The notes under the pieces are model-generated. The model searched no databases. It was not told the DNA's origin and was given only the letters and a program-made list of their open reading frames with translations. The position numbers and the translations under genes are program-made. A DNA stretch of 64,000 bases from Vibrio profundi (GTDB lineage: Bacteria; Pseudomonadota; Gammaproteobacteria; Enterobacterales; Vibrionaceae): contig NZ_RZIS01000004.1 in assembly GCF_005281835.1 (NCBI RefSeq), positions 372,001 to 436,000 of the forward strand, read 5' to 3'. This document shows, piece by piece, positions 30,944-39,696 of the stretch; positions within the stretch are counted from its first letter, which is position 1, and every line of letters begins with the position of its first letter.

Positions 30944-31978
30944 ATGATGATTTGGTTGCAATTAAAGCGCTGGGTGCATGCGAACATTTTTGAGCTTAAC
31001 GGCAAAAATCTTCTGTTTACCTTTATCGCATACGTTGCATTGTCTTGGTTGTTGTTAAGGTTTGCGAATGAAACGGATCTTACGGCTTCATTTACTACTT
31101 TTATTTATTATTTGGTCGTGACGGCATCGACGGTCGGTTATGGTGATATGTCACCGACGACAGAATTAGGCCGCTGGATCGTCATTTTATTTATTATTCC
31201 AGGTGGACTAAGTTTGTTTGCTGCCTTACTGGGCAAAGCGGCAAGCGAAGGCGTTTATTACTGGCGCGCTGGGTTGTTAGGGAAAAGGAGAGTACGTGTG
31301 GACAATCACATTTTGATGCTTGGGTGGAATGAGCAAAGAACCATACATTTGATTCGAATGCTTCAACATGAAGAAACAGGTAAACGACCAATCGTGCTGT
31401 GTACTCGCTCAGACATCGAAAATCCACTGCCAGGTGAAATTAGCTTTGTTCGTGTTAATAGCTACACCGATGGCAAAGAAATGGATAAAACTGAAATTGA
31501 TAGCGCAAGTTGCATTTTGATTGATAGCCCTGAAGATGACGTCACGCTGTCTGCTGCGCTGTATTGTGCCAACCGCAATCCCGATGCCCATCTGCTGGTT
31601 TATTTCCAAGATGAGGCGCTTAGTGACTTACTGCATAAACATTGCCCTAACTCTGAGTGTATTCCAGCCGTTGGCGCTGAAATGCTCGCTAAGGCAGCGG
31701 TAGACCCTGGCTCTAGTGCCCTTCACCAAGAATTACTCAGTTCGACACGGGGTATGACCCAATACTCAACGTATTTCCCTAAGGAAGCCAATGCTTCAAC
31801 CATTGCGCCTATCTTCACCATGTTTAAAGAGCAATACCAAGCTACTTTGATCGCGATAGATACAGGTGAGGGGATTGAACTCAACCCTGAGCTAAATTCT
31901 AGTGTTCCGCCATCCAGTAAGCTATTTTATATCGCAGATGAAAGAATTGATGACTTCGACTGGAAAGCTTTCTTATAA
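30944..31978 (+). CDS. Potassium channel protein with RCK/TrkA-N-like domain
   Basis: A 344-residue ion channel. Two membrane helices flank the selectivity filter TVGYGD (63-68). A cytoplasmic regulatory region follows, starting NHILMLGWNEQRTIHLIRML and including VNSYTDGKEM and CILIDSPEDDVTLSAALYCA, as in RCK/TrkA-N domains. The glycine pattern of the first nucleotide-binding loop is reduced (GWNEQ), so ligand binding is uncertain. It stands alone between nadA and a convergent gene. Confidence 0.88.
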   Translation: MMIWLQLKRWVHANIFELNGKNLLFTFIAYVALSWLLLRFANETDLTASFTTFIYYLVVTASTVGYGDMSPTTELGRWIVILFIIPGGLSLFAALLGKAASEGVYYWRAGLLGKRRVRVDNHILMLGWNEQRTIHLIRMLQHEETGKRPIVLCTRSDIENPLPGEISFVRVNSYTDGKEMDKTEIDSASCILIDSPEDDVTLSAALYCANRNPDAHLLVYFQDEALSDLLHKHCPNSECIPAVGAEMLAKAAVDPGSSALHQELLSSTRGMTQYSTYFPKEANASTIAPIFTMFKEQYQATLIAIDTGEGIELNPELNSSVPPSSKLFYIADERIDDFDWKAFL

Positions 31979-31984
31979 ATACAA

Positions 31985-32013
31985 CAAAGGCCTCTAAATG
32001 AGGCCTTTGTTTT
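31985..32013. terminator. Bidirectional terminator
   Basis: Perfect stem CAAAGGCCTC / GAGGCCTTTG with a 5-nt loop and a T run on the plus side, between convergent genes. Confidence 0.8.
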
Positions 32014-32027
32014 TAAATGAAGCTGTA

Positions 32028-32597
32028 TTACTGAGCTTCAGCTAAGCTGATACCGCGTTGAGTTAAGCCGCACAGCATTACGGGGATAGCGTTGAAGATT
32101 TCTTCAAATTGTTCAAGCCCTTCAATGCCTTGCTCCGCTAATGTAGCGATAGACGTTTCTGGGTCATACAGCATGCTTAAAGAAAGTAAGACACCGCCAA
32201 GTAGTGCATTGTCTTCGCTGTCTTCAGGCATTAGCGTTTCCCAGTCGTCACGAGCAAGCTGCCAACCTTGAAGTACTCCTTCACAGAAGTCGCGAGCTGC
32301 TTCGTTCACGATTTCTTCTTCGTTGAGTTTACAAGCTTCAGGCCATGTCCAAGTACCTTCAATGAGGGCAGGGCGGGCGTCGTTCCACATTGCGATAATC
32401 GCTTCGATGTAAAGTTCAAGCTGCTCGCCGTCGGTAAAAGGAGCGACTTCATCACCACCCCATAAGAATGGAAGCCACTCATGAGGCGTTAATACATTTG
32501 GCGCGGCAGCCATCGCTGTCACGAAGCCAAGGGTTTTGCTTTCATTTAAGAGCTTTTCCTCAAGTTCAGGAAGCGCAAGAATCTCTTGTAAAGTCAA
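32028..32597 (-). CDS. UPF0149 / YgfB-YecA family protein
   Basis: An acidic helical protein of about 189 residues of the UPF0149 (YgfB/YecA) family, with segments LLNESKTLGFVTAMAAAPNVL, EWLPFLWGGDE and FCEGVLQGWQLARDDW. No C-terminal SEC-C zinc motif is seen. I favour the TTG at 32597 (MTLQEILALPELEEKLL), since family proteins start about there; an ATG at 32660 would add 21 residues (MRTRLVRCALNTF...) unlike the family. Neither has a good ribosome site. Function is poorly defined. Confidence 0.8.
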   Translation of the reverse strand: MTLQEILALPELEEKLLNESKTLGFVTAMAAAPNVLTPHEWLPFLWGGDEVAPFTDGEQLELYIEAIIAMWNDARPALIEGTWTWPEACKLNEEEIVNEAARDFCEGVLQGWQLARDDWETLMPEDSEDNALLGGVLLSLSMLYDPETSIATLAEQGIEGLEQFEEIFNAIPVMLCGLTQRGISLAEAQ

Positions 32598-32726
32598 AGT
32601 TCGGTACCAATAAAAGTATAAAAATGTATTCAGCGCACATCTTACCAATCTAGTTCGCATCTAAAAAGGTTTGATGTAGCAGTTTATTCCCGATAGATTA
32701 AACTAAAAAGAAAACAGCGATTTATT

Positions 32727-35147
32727 ATGGATATACGTTCTTCATTGAAGAAAAAGAGCATGATAGCTCTAGGCTTATACCTTGCGATCTTTATTGCCAT
32801 TATCGGTAGTATTACCTATTTCGTTGTCGAGCCTCCAGTCAGGGATAGGTTGCAACAAAACCTCGATCTCCGAACTCAGCTTCTTTCCTCTCTTATTCAA
32901 GAACCTCTTAACAGCTCTCATGGCCTTCTTAATGGTATCGTTGGTATTGCTCAATCAGAGCGTGATCACGATAGCCTGGCTAAACTTATTCAATCTTTGT
33001 TTTCGACCAGTAGCAGTATTGTTGTCAGTGGTGGCGTTTGGCCTGAACCTCGAATGCTCAGTCCAGACAGAGAACGCGATAGTCTGTTTTTTAATAAAGC
33101 AGCGGATGGGAAAATCGATAAAATCGAGTCGTACAATAACCCTGAAGCTTCAGCGTACCACGAAGAAAGTTGGTACACCTCAGTCGTCAATCTACCTGTC
33201 GGTGAGATCTCTTGGTCTGATGTATACATCGACCCTTTCACCCATGTCCAAATGATTACCGTTTCTGCGCCTTACTATTTAGAGGGTGAATTCGCAGGCG
33301 TTACGACCGTCGATCTCTCCCTTGAAGGGTTACTTGAGTTTATTAAAGATCACGCTGAAGAATACGATTTGGGTATTACACTCCGAGATACTCATGGGCA
33401 TGTATTGGTTGCGCATAATTTTAAGTTAGTCGAAGGTATTTATATTAGTCACATTGAGTTCGGTGAATTCAACTGGAAGGTTGAAGTCGTTAACTCGAAA
33501 CACTTAGTGGCGGATGAAGTGTTCAAACAAGTGATGAGTGTAGAGAGTGGGATTGTTCCGTTCCTTTTATTGTGTGTCATGGCGGGTTATTACTTACTTA
33601 ATCGATACCTGATTTCACCAATCATCATTATCGCTAAGAAAGTAGATGATTCGAAAGCCGGCGGAATTATCGATATCACATACAATAGCCAAGATGAAAT
33701 TGCTCACCTGATCAAAGCGTTTAACGAAAAAACGATTTTCCTTGAAGCTGAGAAAGTGAAAGCGCAGGCATCTACTAACGCTAAAACAGCATTCTTAGCA
33801 ACACTCTCCCATGAGATCCGCACACCGATGAATGGCGTACTCGGAACCGCTCAGATCTTATTGAAAACCAAGCTAGATAAAGATCAAGAAAAGCATATGA
33901 AGAGCCTTTACGATTCCGGCGATCATATGATGACCTTACTGAATGAAATACTAGATTTCTCGAAAATCGAGCAAGGGCACCTCGACCTTGATTTTACTAG
34001 CTTCCCTCTAGATTCAATCATTGGCAGTATTAATAGTGTTTACCACACGTTGGCATCTGAAAAAGGGCTGCAATTTAAAGTGTATTCCGAAGTGCCATCT
34101 GGGCGTTGGTATTATTCCGACAAAGCCCGCTTAAGGCAGGTTCTTTTTAACTTGTTGAATAACGCTGTGAAATTTACCGCCAGAGGTTTCGTTGAGGTTT
34201 ACTTAAAAGAAACCGAACGAGATGGAAAAACTTACCTTTCTATACGTGTAAGAGACACTGGCATAGGGATTTCTAAAGAAGCACAAGCCCGAATATTCAA
34301 ACCGTTTGAGCAGGCTGAATCTTCCACTACACGTCGATTTGGTGGCACAGGGCTAGGTTTAGCCATTGTGAAAAAGATCTCAGCGTTAATGGGTGGCGAT
34401 ATTACTGTAACCAGTGAAGAAGGTATCGGAACCAGTTTTGACGTGCTGGTAGAAATGGAGCCATGTAAGCCCGGCTCGGTTGAAAATATCGCTCATCGAA
34501 AATTGAATTATTCTGGGCTCAAGGTCCTGATCGTCGAAGATAATCGTACAAATACTATCATTATTGAAACCTTTATGAAGAGTAAAGGCTTTGAATGCCA
34601 CAGCGTAGAGAATGGTGAATTAGCGGTTCAAGCTATTGTGGCAGAGCGATTTGATTTGGTGTTGATGGATAACCATATGCCTGTCATGGATGGCGTTGAA
34701 GCGACCACCGCAATACGCTCCTTACGCGGTGATATGGACAGAGTCTTGATCTTTGGGTGCACCGCAGACGTATTCAAAGAAACCCGAGAAAGAATGTTAG
34801 GCGCCGGGGTCGATTATATTGTGGCTAAGCCTATCGATGAGCGCGAGCTTGATGATGCGTTATATCGATATGCCAAGAAACTTTATCAATATAACCCTGA
34901 GCAGCAGCCTACAGAAGCGACGTCTGGAAGTATTGAAGATACTTTAGTCTCTTTCTATATCGCGTTGGAAGATTCTAATTTCGAGGCGGGCAGTAAGGAA
35001 CTTAAAAAACTTTTAGTTCTCATACAGCCTAATGGTTGCGACATGCTGAAGTCCGCCATTCAGAGCGCAATGCACGCGTTAGATAACGCAGAGCGCCCCA
35101 ATCAAGATGATGTGAACTTAATTACGGTCAAGCTCTCAGACTTCTGA
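32727..35147 (+). CDS. Hybrid sensor histidine kinase
   Basis: An 806-residue membrane kinase. A helix at about 14-34 and another at about 275-295 enclose a Cache-type periplasmic sensor (GVWPEPRMLSPDRERDSLFF, SWYTSVVNLPVGEISWSD, YYLEGEFAGVTTVDLSLEGL). A HAMP-like linker, HisKA with phospho-acceptor His362 (FLATLSHEIRTPMNGV) and HATPase (GTGLGLAIVKK) follow, then a receiver with Asp648 (LVLMDNHMPVMDG). The last 75 residues are helical but lack an obvious phosphotransfer His motif, so a separate HPt protein is probably needed. No partner regulator is adjacent. Confidence 0.93.
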   Translation: MDIRSSLKKKSMIALGLYLAIFIAIIGSITYFVVEPPVRDRLQQNLDLRTQLLSSLIQEPLNSSHGLLNGIVGIAQSERDHDSLAKLIQSLFSTSSSIVVSGGVWPEPRMLSPDRERDSLFFNKAADGKIDKIESYNNPEASAYHEESWYTSVVNLPVGEISWSDVYIDPFTHVQMITVSAPYYLEGEFAGVTTVDLSLEGLLEFIKDHAEEYDLGITLRDTHGHVLVAHNFKLVEGIYISHIEFGEFNWKVEVVNSKHLVADEVFKQVMSVESGIVPFLLLCVMAGYYLLNRYLISPIIIIAKKVDDSKAGGIIDITYNSQDEIAHLIKAFNEKTIFLEAEKVKAQASTNAKTAFLATLSHEIRTPMNGVLGTAQILLKTKLDKDQEKHMKSLYDSGDHMMTLLNEILDFSKIEQGHLDLDFTSFPLDSIIGSINSVYHTLASEKGLQFKVYSEVPSGRWYYSDKARLRQVLFNLLNNAVKFTARGFVEVYLKETERDGKTYLSIRVRDTGIGISKEAQARIFKPFEQAESSTTRRFGGTGLGLAIVKKISALMGGDITVTSEEGIGTSFDVLVEMEPCKPGSVENIAHRKLNYSGLKVLIVEDNRTNTIIIETFMKSKGFECHSVENGELAVQAIVAERFDLVLMDNHMPVMDGVEATTAIRSLRGDMDRVLIFGCTADVFKETRERMLGAGVDYIVAKPIDERELDDALYRYAKKLYQYNPEQQPTEATSGSIEDTLVSFYIALEDSNFEAGSKELKKLLVLIQPNGCDMLKSAIQSAMHALDNAERPNQDDVNLITVKLSDF

Positions 35148-35204
35148 TTTTGTTTTTAAATTACAGAAAATTACTTTCACTTTGATTGTTATTTAATCTA
35201 TATC

Positions 35205-35236
35205 AAAAAAACCAGTGATTCTCACTGGTTTTTTCG
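35205..35236 (+). terminator. Terminator after the histidine kinase gene
   Basis: Stem ACCAGTGA / TCACTGGT with a 3-nt loop flanked by A and T runs. Confidence 0.8.
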
Positions 35237-35396
35237 TTGTTTTTGGTTGTAAATTTACCACTCAAAAACAAATGCGGAATGTATTACTGCAAATGTTGTG
35301 ATTTAATAGCGTTATTGACTGGGTTGTGTGTAAAAGCCATCCTTTACGTGTTGTTAAATTGCAACTTTACTAGTGATATATTTTAGGTGTAGGTAA

Positions 35397-35846
35397 ATGA
35401 AGTCTCGTGGCCCATTTTGTATTCGAAACGCAGCAGCGGATACTTTTGCAATGGTAGTATTTTGTTTTGTATCTGGAATGATTGTGGAAGTATTCATTTC
35501 TGGTATGACATTTGAGCAGTCATTGGCCTCTAGAACGCTATCTATCCCGGTAAATATTGCAATTGCATGGCCTTACGGAGTGTTTCGTGATTGGATGTTG
35601 CGTAATGGCGCCCGTATTTCTAATACTTCATTTATGAAGAATGTTTCAGACTTGGTTGCGTATGTACTCTTTCAATCGCCGGTCTACGCCGGAATTTTGT
35701 TAGCGGTAGGTGCCTCTACTGATCAAATCATTACGGCGGTTACCAGCAATGCAGTCATTTCATGCGGTATGGGCGTACTGTACGGTTACTTCTTAGACAT
35801 GTGCCGTAAATGGTTCAAGGTTCCTGGTTACTACCAACAAGCGTAA
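35397..35846 (+). CDS. alaE: L-alanine exporter AlaE
   Basis: A 149-residue inner-membrane protein with four hydrophobic segments, the same length as E. coli AlaE (YgaW), which exports L-alanine. Characteristic stretches are [43 protein letters not shown] and [28 protein letters not shown] lies just upstream of the ATG. It is monocistronic and about 160 bases before a tRNA gene. Confidence 0.93.
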   Translation: MKSRGPFCIRNAAADTFAMVVFCFVSGMIVEVFISGMTFEQSLASRTLSIPVNIAIAWPYGVFRDWMLRNGARISNTSFMKNVSDLVAYVLFQSPVYAGILLAVGASTDQIITAVTSNAVISCGMGVLYGYFLDMCRKWFKVPGYYQQA

Positions 35847-35942
35847 CTGCATTAAGTTTGATGGTTTTTGGTTTGTTTTTGATCTAATTAGTTATTTTGT
35901 AGACGAACGAATCAAATTCAGTGGTTTTTTTAATGAATGCCC

Positions 35943-35971
35943 TTGACCTAAGAGAGTAATATCATTAAATT
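35943..35971 (+). promoter_or_regulatory. Promoter of tRNA-Ser
   Basis: TTGACC (35943-35948) and TAAATT (35966-35971) are separated by 17 bases and followed by a GC-rich discriminator (GCGCCTCG), the pattern of stringently controlled stable-RNA promoters. It lies about 35 bases before the tRNA. Confidence 0.6.
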
Positions 35972-36006
35972 AGCGCCTCGTCGAGCAGCATGCTTAGCAA
36001 CAATTT

Positions 36007-36094
36007 GGTGAGGTGTCCGAGTGGCCGAAGGAGCACGCCTGGAAAGTGTGTATACGGAAACGTATCGAGGGTTCGAATCCCTCCCTCACCGCCA
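36007..36094 (+). tRNA. tRNA-Ser (GGA)
   Basis: An 88-base class II tRNA including the encoded CCA end. The acceptor arms GGTGAGG / CCTCACC pair perfectly, the D-arm starts TCCGAGTGG, the anticodon loop is CTGGAAA (anticodon GGA at 36041-36043), a long variable arm (TATACGGAAACGTAT) is typical of serine tRNAs, and the T-loop is GTTCGAATC. It decodes UCC/UCU. Nearly identical in layout to the E. coli tRNA-Ser(GGA). Confidence 0.98.
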
Positions 36095-36102
36095 TATTCC
36101 AG

Positions 36103-36135
36103 AAAAAGCCCGTTGATTATCAACGGGCTTTTTTG
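36103..36135 (+). terminator. Terminator after tRNA-Ser
   Basis: Stem GCCCGTTGA / TCAACGGGC with a short loop flanked by A and T runs, right after the CCA end. Confidence 0.88.
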
Positions 36136-36155
36136 TATCTGATATCCGGTGAATT

Positions 36156-36899
36156 ATGACTATTCTGATCACGTTTGCTTGCTTTGTTATCCCTGTGGCC
36201 TTGGTGATCGGTTTCCATCAGTTAATCGCTAGTGCGGTCATGCCCAGTGTACAAAGGTCGTATCTCGGAAAAGCTATTTATTACGTATCTGCAGCAGTTG
36301 GTACACCTATACATGAGCTCTCCCATGCTTTTATGGCGCTGTTGTTTCGGCATAAAATTCATAAGGTAAGCTTGTTTCAATTCGGTGCCGATGGGCGCCT
36401 AGGCTACGTTAGCCACACTTGGAACAAAACTTCACTTTATCAATCGATTGGAGTGTTTTTCATCGCGATAGCTCCCATCGCTGGTGCAGCCTTTATCCTA
36501 TATCTATCCAGTGTGTTACTTGGGTTCTCGACACAATCGTTTTCATACATTTCGCATCGTGATGGAATCGTCGAAGTACTCGTGCATTTAGCTGATAACT
36601 TCATGGCGATTCTTGGGATTGCTTTTAACGACCTTCCGACATTACTTTGGTATTTGGTGATTTCATTAGTGTGTTTCCACTGTATTCCAAGCCGTAGTGA
36701 CTTTAACAATGCACTAAAAGGTTCAATCATCGTGATCTTGGTTGTTAGTGTGATATTGATGGGTTTTGAATTCGCTAATTGGCAGTTTGGAATTTCGCTA
36801 TTCTTTGAAGCATGGTCGGTGAGTATTACGTGGTTGAGTTTAGTCGTTATCTCTTCGCTACTTTGGTGGGTGATTTTGGCGATTACCTCTCTTATATAA
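36156..36899 (+). CDS. Membrane protein with HELSH (M50-like) metalloprotease motif
   Basis: A 247-residue polytopic membrane protein. An HExxH motif (GTPIHELSHAFMALLFRHKI, His53-His57) lies at the end of the first membrane region, as in M50/site-2 protease-like proteins, and a GYVSHTWNKTSLYQSIGVFF segment follows. At least five hydrophobic helices are predicted. The second zinc ligand motif of M50 (NxxPxxxxDG) is not evident, so protease activity is uncertain. It starts 21 bases past the tRNA terminator. Substrate unknown. Confidence 0.7.
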   Translation: MTILITFACFVIPVALVIGFHQLIASAVMPSVQRSYLGKAIYYVSAAVGTPIHELSHAFMALLFRHKIHKVSLFQFGADGRLGYVSHTWNKTSLYQSIGVFFIAIAPIAGAAFILYLSSVLLGFSTQSFSYISHRDGIVEVLVHLADNFMAILGIAFNDLPTLLWYLVISLVCFHCIPSRSDFNNALKGSIIVILVVSVILMGFEFANWQFGISLFFEAWSVSITWLSLVVISSLLWWVILAITSLI

Positions 36900-36923
36900 C
36901 ACCAACCTCACTCATACCGACTT

Positions 36924-36962
36924 GAAAAAAAACGCAGCTCTTATTGCTGCGGTTTCTTTTTG
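36924..36962. terminator. Bidirectional terminator
   Basis: CGCAGC / GCTGCG stem with A run before and T-rich run after, between convergent genes at 36156-36899 and 36977-38614. Confidence 0.7.
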
Positions 36963-36976
36963 AAAGCAAAACTCGT

Positions 36977-38614
36977 TTAGACGTGTATTCTCACGGCAAA
37001 AGACTCGTATGCTTGCAGTGTAATACTTTCAGTGAAGTGGGTTGGCCCAGAGTAATTGGCAATTAGGGGCAGGACCTTACGATTAGATAAATGCTCGGGC
37101 AGGTTCATCTGTATTTCATTACGGCTAAAGTTGTTTACCACGACAATATGCTGCTGCAGATCTTTTCTCTCGTAGGCAAAGACTTGAGGATGCGTTTCAA
37201 ACAATGGGATGAAATCACCATACACAATTACTGGATTGGCTTTACGTAAAGCAATCAGTTTTTTATAGTGATAGAAAATAGAGCTTTCATCTTCTAGCGC
37301 GGCGTCAACATTGATTGAATCGTAGTTAGGGTTTACTTCTAGCCAAGGTGTACCTTTGGTAAATCCGCCATACACTTTCCCATTCCATTGCATCGGTGTT
37401 CTGGCATTGTCTCGACCATTTTCATTAATTGCTTTCATCATATGCTGGTGGCTCACACCGGATTCAGTTTTGACTTTGTAGAAGTTTAAGGTCTCGATAT
37501 CTTGGTATTGTTCGATGGAATCAAACGCCACGTTTGTCATTCCGATTTCTTCGCCTTGGTAGATGTAAGGAGTGCCTTTCATGAAATGCAGTGTAGTCGC
37601 GAGCATTTTGGCCGACTGGACTCGGTGTTGATGCTCGCAGCCGTATTTGGATACCACACGGGGCAGATCATGGTTGTTCCAAAACAGAGAATTCCAGCCC
37701 TGATCACTTAACTCAATTTGCCATTTAGTAAGTACTTGCTTGAGTGCATTGAGATCGAGATCAATTGGTCGCCACTTGTCGCCGTTTTGCCACGTCAGAG
37801 TGATATGTTCGAATTGGAATACCATAGACAACTCATCACGCCTAGGGTCGCTATACAGTTTGGCAATTTCGGGCGTCGCTCCCCAAGTTTCCCCGACAGT
37901 CAGCAGATCTTTGTCACCAAAAGTGGCACGGTTCATAGTTTGAAGCAGCGGGTGTAAGCGGTCCCCGTTTCCTGTGATCCCTTTATCAATCTCTTTGCCA
38001 ATCAAGTCTATAACGTCCAAACGGAATCCGCTTATGCCTTGGTCTATCCACCAATTCATCATCTCGAATATCTTGTCGTGCAGCTTAGGGTTTTCCCAGT
38101 TAAGGTCTGGTTGCTTTTGTGAGAAAAGGTGGAAGTAGTATTGTTGGTTTTGCTCATCCCATTGCCATGCGCTCCCGCCAAAAATTGAGTCTATATTGTT
38201 GGGAGGAGAACCATCGGCGCTCGCACTTCGCCAAATATAGAAATCTCGGTAGTCACTCTTAGGGTTTTGCTTAGCCTCTACGAACCACGGGTGCTCATCA
38301 GACGTATGGTTGACTACTAAATCAATAACGATTTTTAACCCGCGTTGCTTCGCTTCAGATAACAGCTCCCGCATATCATCCATGGTGCCAAATTCAGGTG
38401 CAATCGCTTGATAGTCTGAAATGTCGTAGCCATTATCGTCCATTGGGGATTGGTAGACTGGAGACAGCCAAATCACATCAACCCCTAAGGTGGCGAGGTA
38501 ATCGAGTTTGCTGATGATTCCTTGTAAGTCGCCAATGCCATCGTTATTTGAATCACAGAAACTGCGTGGGTAAATTTGATATACCACGCTGTTGTGCCAC
38601 CAACGCTTCTCCAT
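36977..38614 (-). CDS. GH13 alpha-glucosidase (oligo-1,6-glucosidase type)
   Basis: A 545-residue cytoplasmic glycoside hydrolase of family 13. Catalytic residues: nucleophile Asp200 (GFRLDVIDLIG), acid/base Glu242 (TVGETWG), transition-state Asp316 (NNHDLPR). Val directly after the nucleophile is the residue linked to alpha-1,6 specificity in oligo-1,6-glucosidases. No signal peptide is present, so it acts on imported sugars. Trehalose-6-phosphate hydrolase is a near relative and cannot be fully excluded, but no trehalose PTS gene is nearby. A LysR gene is divergent. Confidence 0.88.
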   Translation of the reverse strand: MEKRWWHNSVVYQIYPRSFCDSNNDGIGDLQGIISKLDYLATLGVDVIWLSPVYQSPMDDNGYDISDYQAIAPEFGTMDDMRELLSEAKQRGLKIVIDLVVNHTSDEHPWFVEAKQNPKSDYRDFYIWRSASADGSPPNNIDSIFGGSAWQWDEQNQQYYFHLFSQKQPDLNWENPKLHDKIFEMMNWWIDQGISGFRLDVIDLIGKEIDKGITGNGDRLHPLLQTMNRATFGDKDLLTVGETWGATPEIAKLYSDPRRDELSMVFQFEHITLTWQNGDKWRPIDLDLNALKQVLTKWQIELSDQGWNSLFWNNHDLPRVVSKYGCEHQHRVQSAKMLATTLHFMKGTPYIYQGEEIGMTNVAFDSIEQYQDIETLNFYKVKTESGVSHQHMMKAINENGRDNARTPMQWNGKVYGGFTKGTPWLEVNPNYDSINVDAALEDESSIFYHYKKLIALRKANPVIVYGDFIPLFETHPQVFAYERKDLQQHIVVVNNFSRNEIQMNLPEHLSNRKVLPLIANYSGPTHFTESITLQAYESFAVRIHV

Positions 38615-38759
38615 AATATTGCCTTAATTATCAATGATGTTATTTGGCACTATATCTAAGCAATCAGAACAAAAATAATTGATTCTTTGAATCTGAATAT
38701 AGATAAAATCAATACCAAAAGGTAACCTGCTGTGTACAGGTGCAAAGGTGATATAGACA

Positions 38760-39656
38760 GTGGATAAACAATACCGATATTTTCATGAAGTGGCTCGACA
38801 GGGCAGCATAAAAGCGGCAGCAGAGAAGCTGTTTATCAGCCAACCATCATTGACAACGGCGATAAAAAAATTGGAAGCCCAGCTCGGTACTGATTTGTTT
38901 ACTCGTAAATCGAAAGGCGTTGAACTGACAGAATATGGCTGGGTGTACTTTCGCTATGTGCAAGAAGTACAAGAGCGGCATAACCAAATGATGCACCAAA
39001 TGTCAGACATGAAACTGCGAAGCAGCGGTAAAGTGAAGCTGGGGATTGGTGAAGCGTGGTGGGAATGCTTTGGGGCTGAGGCGGTCGAAACTTTTACTAA
39101 GTCATTCCCGAACAGCTCTATGCATATTGAGTTTGGTAATGGCTTATCTATGCTGCACCATTTGGTGAATGACGATATAGATCTATTTGTTGGTCATGAA
39201 ATTAATGGTATTAATAACCGTAACAGAGTCCGTTTTATTCCTCTATTTCGTGAAAGGGAAGCGTGGTACGTGGGGCCAAATCACCCTCTGTTAGGGCAAA
39301 GCGATATTGTCGAAAGTGCCCTTGATTACCCATTACTCAAAGTTACGCCAGATCATGCTCGGCATGGTGAAGTGTTAACTCAAGAGGTTGCGGAATCATT
39401 TACCGTCGCAGAACAAGAAACGCGTGTGATTTATGAATTGGACTCGCTGGCAGCCAGTATTGATATGGTGAGAATGACAAATGCCATCATGCCGTATACG
39501 TCGAAAATGGAACAACATTTTGAGGACAAAGGGTTGAAGCAGTTATGGCTGAACAAAAAACAGTTTGGTCAGATAGGTATTTATACCAAAGCTGGAACGC
39601 TGACCGAGCCTACCACGGCGCTGATTAAATTGATCACGAAAAAGGCCGAGGGTTAA
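38760..39656 (+). CDS. LysR family transcriptional regulator
   Basis: A 298-residue regulator with an N-terminal winged helix (YFHEVARQGSIKAAAEKLFISQPSLTTAIKKLEAQLGTDLFTRKSKGV) and a C-terminal effector domain. The start is GTG 38760. It is divergent from the GH13 gene (145-base gap) and convergent with malE, so it probably controls the local sugar genes (inference). Its stop codon lies inside a 20-bp palindrome that serves as the malE terminator. Confidence 0.9.
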   Translation: MDKQYRYFHEVARQGSIKAAAEKLFISQPSLTTAIKKLEAQLGTDLFTRKSKGVELTEYGWVYFRYVQEVQERHNQMMHQMSDMKLRSSGKVKLGIGEAWWECFGAEAVETFTKSFPNSSMHIEFGNGLSMLHHLVNDDIDLFVGHEINGINNRNRVRFIPLFREREAWYVGPNHPLLGQSDIVESALDYPLLKVTPDHARHGEVLTQEVAESFTVAEQETRVIYELDSLAASIDMVRMTNAIMPYTSKMEQHFEDKGLKQLWLNKKQFGQIGIYTKAGTLTEPTTALIKLITKKAEG

Positions 39657-39664
39657 CCCTCGGC
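39645..39664 (-). terminator. Terminator of malE inside the LysR gene end
   Basis: A perfect 20-bp palindrome (GCCGAGGG / CCCTCGGC around TTAA) that includes the LysR stop codon. On the minus strand it is followed by CTTTTTCG; on the plus strand there is no T run, so it terminates the minus-strand malE. Confidence 0.7.
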
Positions 39665-39696
39665 AAAAGAACATGAAACAATGGTAGTTAAGAATT

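Noticed and set aside
36007-36094. tRNA-Ser as an active integration site
   Set aside because: No integrase gene and no second copy of the tRNA 3' end were seen in the window.
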